A program made the position numbers and the translations under genes. A stretch of 63,752 nt of DNA. Source: a bacterium. Its GTDB lineage: Bacteria > Armatimonadota > UBA5829. The stretch's first letter is position 1; every line of letters begins with the position of its first letter. A model generated the notes under the pieces. That model saw only the letters and a list, made by a program, of their open reading frames with translations. It was not told where the DNA came from and did no database searches. The DNA lies in contig JAJFUS010000055.1 of the NCBI GenBank assembly GCA_021372295.1, forward strand, positions 1 to 63,752, in the 5' to 3' direction. This document shows positions 60,941 through 63,752 of the stretch, one piece after another.

Positions 60941-61951
60941 TTAGCACAAGAACATTGCGTCACCGAAACTTAGGAACCTGTATCGTTCCTTTACTGCCTC
61001 TTGGTATGCGTTTTTTATAATTTGCCTGCCTGCCAGTGCGCTTACCATTACCAACAGGGTCGATTTCGGGATGTGGAAGTTTGTTACCATCGCTTCCACG
61101 ATCTTGAATTCATAGCCGGGCCTAATGAACAGTCTCGTGCTGCCTGCTCCCGACCTGACCTTGCGTTTTGCGACCGCCGCGCTTTCCAGACATCGGGCGG
61201 TCGTGGTGCCTACGCATACGATCCTTCCCTTTGCCGAGTTTATCGTCTCAGCCGCCTGCGGGGTGATCTCGAACGATTCCGCATGCATCTCGTGATCGTC
61301 GATGTTTTCGGTCCGAACGGGCCGGAAAGTGGCGATACCTACGTGAAGCGTGACGAAAACCGTCTTGATGCCCCTTTTTCTAATCTCATTAAGGATGGCG
61401 GGCGTGAAATGCAGCCCCGCCGTTGGCGCGGCAGCCGATCCGTCCGCCGAGGCGTATACCGTCTGATAGCGTTCGGGATCGTCGAGCCGTTTGTGAATGT
61501 ACGGAGGCAGCGGAACCTGACCCGCCGACGCGATCAACTCTTCGGGATCTGTGTCGGCATGAAATTGCAGGATCCTGCCACCCTGCTCGGTTCGTTCGAT
61601 TACATCGGCGACAAGCCCGCCGTCGAAGATCAGCTTGAGGCCAACCCCAACTCGTCTGCCGGGCTTGACCATAGCCTCCCACACTCCCTGGGAGAGCCGC
61701 TTCATAAGCAAAGCCTCGACATTTCCGCCGGTCTCCTTGTGCCCATAAAGCCTGGTCGCGACGACCCTGGTGTCGTTAAAGACCATCAGGTCGTCGTCTT
61801 TCAGATACCCGCCAATCTCAAAGAACTTCCGGTGCTCTATTGCCCCATTTTGCATGCGGACAACTATCATCCGCGATGTGTCACGCTGGGCTAGAGGCTC
61901 CTGTGCGATCAGTTCCTCCGGCAGCGTATAATCGAACTCACTTAAATGCAT
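60941..61951 (-). CDS. queA: tRNA ribosyltransferase-isomerase QueA
   Basis: Transfers the ribose of SAM to preQ1 in tRNA to form epoxyqueuosine. 336 residues, the usual length. Motifs: FDYTLPEELIAQEPL at the N-terminus, FNDTRV, PLPPYIHKRL, AAPTAGLHFTP, TLHVGIATFRPV, MHAESFEI, VGTTTARCLE and TNFHIPKSTLLVMVSA. A strong promoter lies 88 bp upstream. No clear ribosome-binding site precedes the ATG and no preQ1 riboswitch pattern is seen in the 80-nt leader. Confidence 0.96.
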   Translation of the reverse strand: MHLSEFDYTLPEELIAQEPLAQRDTSRMIVVRMQNGAIEHRKFFEIGGYLKDDDLMVFNDTRVVATRLYGHKETGGNVEALLMKRLSQGVWEAMVKPGRRVGVGLKLIFDGGLVADVIERTEQGGRILQFHADTDPEELIASAGQVPLPPYIHKRLDDPERYQTVYASADGSAAAPTAGLHFTPAILNEIRKRGIKTVFVTLHVGIATFRPVRTENIDDHEMHAESFEITPQAAETINSAKGRIVCVGTTTARCLESAAVAKRKVRSGAGSTRLFIRPGYEFKIVEAMVTNFHIPKSTLLVMVSALAGRQIIKNAYQEAVKERYRFLSFGDAMFLC

Positions 61952-62038
61952 TACTTGTGCGTATTTTTAACATGATGCCATAATTTGTGCAACTTCGCCC
62001 GCCAAAACCTATACGTTCGGCGCGCGCCTATGCCCTAG

Positions 62039-62067
62039 ATTCTATCCTCTGCAGTCCGCAATGTCAA
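62039..62067 (-). promoter_or_regulatory. Promoter of queA
   Basis: On the minus strand TTGACA (62067-62062), a 17-bp spacer and TAGAAT (62044-62039). Close to perfect sigma-70 form. It lies between mosaic copy 7 and queA, so the element is not needed for initiation. Confidence 0.75.
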
Positions 62068-62118
62068 GGCTAAATTATATGGTTTCCCGCCAAAAAAACA
62101 AAAAAGTGAACATGCCTA

Positions 62119-62324
62119 TTTGGGGCTCTGCCCCAAACCCCGCCAAAGGCTTTGCCTCTGGACTCCACAAGGAAACCCGGTTTCCTTGACCTTCTGTCTC
62201 AGAGTTGAATGATCCCTTAAGGGATCATTCAACTCTGGAACGTGGGTCCAGGGGCCACTTGGCTCCTGGCGGGGTTAAGGGGTGGAACCCCTTATGGGAG
62301 TCTGAGGGTGAAACCCTCAGATTA
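62119..62324 (+). repeat. Hairpin mosaic element, copy 7, supplying a stop codon
   Basis: Order A-B-C-D-E-F-G on the plus strand, with the same perfect D palindrome as copy 4. Its G end (CTGAGGGTGAAACCCTCAG) overlaps the end of the ROK-family gene on the minus strand: the TGA stop at 62319-62317 is part of G. It fills most of the 365-bp gap before queA. Confidence 0.9.
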
Positions 62325-63714
62325 GAGGCAGGCTTGCGGCTGCGACGGCTTGGCCTATGCGTCGAACTCTCTCATCCGGCAGATGAAGTTCGATCTTTTC
62401 TGCAAGGTCGGGGAACTCGGTGTCCAGGACTTTCTTCGCCCAGGAAAGAATGATGTTTCCGCCATCGAACGATGTCACGCGGCCGAGGATCAGCACGTGT
62501 TTGAGTTCATAGAACATGGCATAGTGCGCGATTCCGTATCCGGTGAAGACTCCGATGCTCTCCCAGATTTTTATCGCGCGCTCGTCGCCCGCGTTGAGTA
62601 ATTCCTGCACCGATTTGAGTTTTTCGGCCAGTCCGAGAGTGTCGTCGATCTGGATACCGGCGGCTTTTGCGAGTCGAAATACTGCCTGCTGAGAGAAGTA
62701 GAGCGCGCCGCATCCTGCGTCGCCCGACCATTCGTCTACGGGAGCCTCGGGGTCGTAATCTACAGGTGCGAACGCGAGTTCGTTTAGCCAGGAAGTGATC
62801 TCGCCGCTCGGGGTTACATATCCGGCGGCCTCGCTCGAACCCATTGCCACGCCCAGCACGGAGTCATCCTTAAGTGACATCGCCCCTGCAAGAGCCGTGA
62901 CTTCGCCGTCGTTTACCACGTCGAACGGCACTGAACCCCATTCTTTCTTGAGATCGGCAAACAAAGTGGTGATCTTGGCGTCGAAGAGGTTCTTGGGAAC
63001 TCCTCTGAAAAGCGAGGCCACGCGGGGGCGGTTGTTGATATATACTCCCGCCGAGCTGCCACCGATGGCGTCCACGCGGGGCATGTGCGACGCGGCGGAT
63101 TTCAACGCGGAGTTGATCTCATTAAAGTGATACGCGGGATCGATGGCGTCGCGTGGGTTCCAGTTGACTTCTTCTGTGTAGACCGCCTCGCCGTCGATTA
63201 CGGCTGAAACCTTGCGGTCGCTTGCGCCCAGGTCGAAGCCTATCCTGCAGCCGTCGAGATGACCACCCAATGGCGACGTGCTCTCGCGCGGGGCTGGGAC
63301 CTTATCCGCGTCCGTAATTTCCACGGTGAACGGGCGCTCGTAGACGCTGCCCATGAAGTTGGCGTCAAAAGCTCGCTCGCCGGTGGAAGAATAGACTTTC
63401 TTGATGTGCTCGCCGACGCTTTTCGGGCCGCCGACGGTCACTTTCCATCCGCCGCGCTGCCAGAGCAGCATCTTGACCAATCTCTCGGCAAACGGCAGGT
63501 TGAGTGTGGCGTTATCGGACGTTTCGGCGAAGCATCGAGTATTGAAGACCGATGTGGAGCCGTCGCCCCGCTCGCATGCGATCGACAACGGCGGTCCCTG
63601 GCCGGACTCTTCAACCATTCGCAGGTACGCCCGATTGACGACTGCCGCCGGAGCAAAGCTATTTTGCAGAGGCGGTGTGATGGCTGGCTTTGCGAGTTCC
63701 AATAACTCTTTCAT
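62317..63714 (-). CDS. ROK-family (sugar kinase-like) protein with N-terminal extension
   Basis: 465 residues from ATG 63714, with GAGG 11 bp upstream; a GTG at 63750 near the window edge is in frame and less likely. Residues about 1-150 are an unfamiliar extension. From about 155 the actin/hexokinase-type fold starts: GCRIGFDLGASDRKVSAVIDG (phosphate-1), GGSSAGVYINNR, VVNDGEVTALAG (catalytic Asp) and VLGVAMGSSEAAGYV (phosphate-2). The zinc-binding Cys motif of ROK repressors is absent and no DNA-binding helix is seen, so it may be a sugar kinase. The glycine-rich second loop is weaker than usual (SSEA), so activity is uncertain. Its stop codon lies inside mosaic copy 7. Confidence 0.75.
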   Translation of the reverse strand: MKELLELAKPAITPPLQNSFAPAAVVNRAYLRMVEESGQGPPLSIACERGDGSTSVFNTRCFAETSDNATLNLPFAERLVKMLLWQRGGWKVTVGGPKSVGEHIKKVYSSTGERAFDANFMGSVYERPFTVEITDADKVPAPRESTSPLGGHLDGCRIGFDLGASDRKVSAVIDGEAVYTEEVNWNPRDAIDPAYHFNEINSALKSAASHMPRVDAIGGSSAGVYINNRPRVASLFRGVPKNLFDAKITTLFADLKKEWGSVPFDVVNDGEVTALAGAMSLKDDSVLGVAMGSSEAAGYVTPSGEITSWLNELAFAPVDYDPEAPVDEWSGDAGCGALYFSQQAVFRLAKAAGIQIDDTLGLAEKLKSVQELLNAGDERAIKIWESIGVFTGYGIAHYAMFYELKHVLILGRVTSFDGGNIILSWAKKVLDTEFPDLAEKIELHLPDERVRRIGQAVAAASLPLI

Positions 63715-63752
63715 TTTGCATTTTTCCTCATAATCAATGCTGAGCCGCACGG

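Noticed and set aside
60941..62038. preQ1 riboswitch in the queA leader
   Set aside because: The roughly 80-nt leader lacks the C-rich stem and A-rich tail of preQ1-I; only the promoter is supported.

Overview
This 63.7-kb window comes from a didermic bacterium of moderate GC content that carries a type IV pilus / type II secretion-like locus, an orphan fliG, PEP-CTERM protein sorting, riboswitch-controlled metal and thiamine genes, and many very large secreted beta-propeller proteins. The mix (giant pseudopilin-headed proteins, DUF4159-like and PQQ-type propellers, a PEP-CTERM protein, FliG, an archaeal-type Thi4) suggests Armatimonadota or a neighbouring phylum. That placement is inference; the window has no rRNA to confirm it.

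Region by region. Positions 2-829 hold the 3' part of aroE. Positions 874-34423 are one long plus-strand block of pilus/secretion genes: pilB, pilT, pilC, pilD, a GspG-like pseudopilin, three giant minor-pilin-like proteins in PilV-PilW-PilX order, a 1517-residue PilY1-like propeller protein, a PEP-CTERM protein on the opposite strand, a 2600-residue propeller/carbohydrate-binding protein, then pilM, pilN, pilO, pilP, a secretin N-domain protein with a Met-Ser-Gly tail, and the pilQ/gspD secretin. Positions 34497-38932 (minus strand) hold a TPP riboswitch with thi4, an MFS transporter with an extra C-terminal domain, a small exported protein and fliG. Positions 39130-42341 hold a membrane protein, purA and a lipoprotein. 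Positions 42379-43613 hold a minus-strand operon with a consensus promoter, tRNA-Val-Asp-Phe-Thr and galU. Positions 43906-45409 hold a yybP-ykoY (Mn2+) riboswitch with a visible terminator switch, a CaCA-family exchanger and an unlisted 52-residue basic ORF ending at a strong terminator. Positions 45427-52138 hold a pseudopilin divergent from a 2007-residue double-propeller protein with ten 101-residue Fn3-like repeats. Positions 52395-55206 hold a cluster of an ATP-grasp-like protein, a short lysine 2,3-aminomutase homologue and a glutaredoxin. The remainder holds a seven-bladed propeller/malectin protein, a 36-residue Lys-rich ORF, a secreted protein, a GT4 glycosyltransferase, a DNA-binding protein, queA and a ROK-family protein.

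The most unusual non-coding structure is a family of seven intergenic mosaic elements of about 170-270 bp, each built from five to eight consecutive perfect or near-perfect inverted repeats in a fixed order. Most start within about 30 bp after a stop codon, in sense orientation. One copy has its interior inverted, one carries an extra palindrome, and one supplies the stop codon of its neighbouring gene.

The strongest candidates for an undescribed system are (1) the pilus locus, with giant minor pilins, Ca2+-loop-bearing tip proteins and low-complexity Gly/Ala/Pro/Met tails on its alignment-complex proteins, (2) the hairpin mosaic elements, and (3) the ATP-grasp / aminomutase / glutaredoxin cluster.
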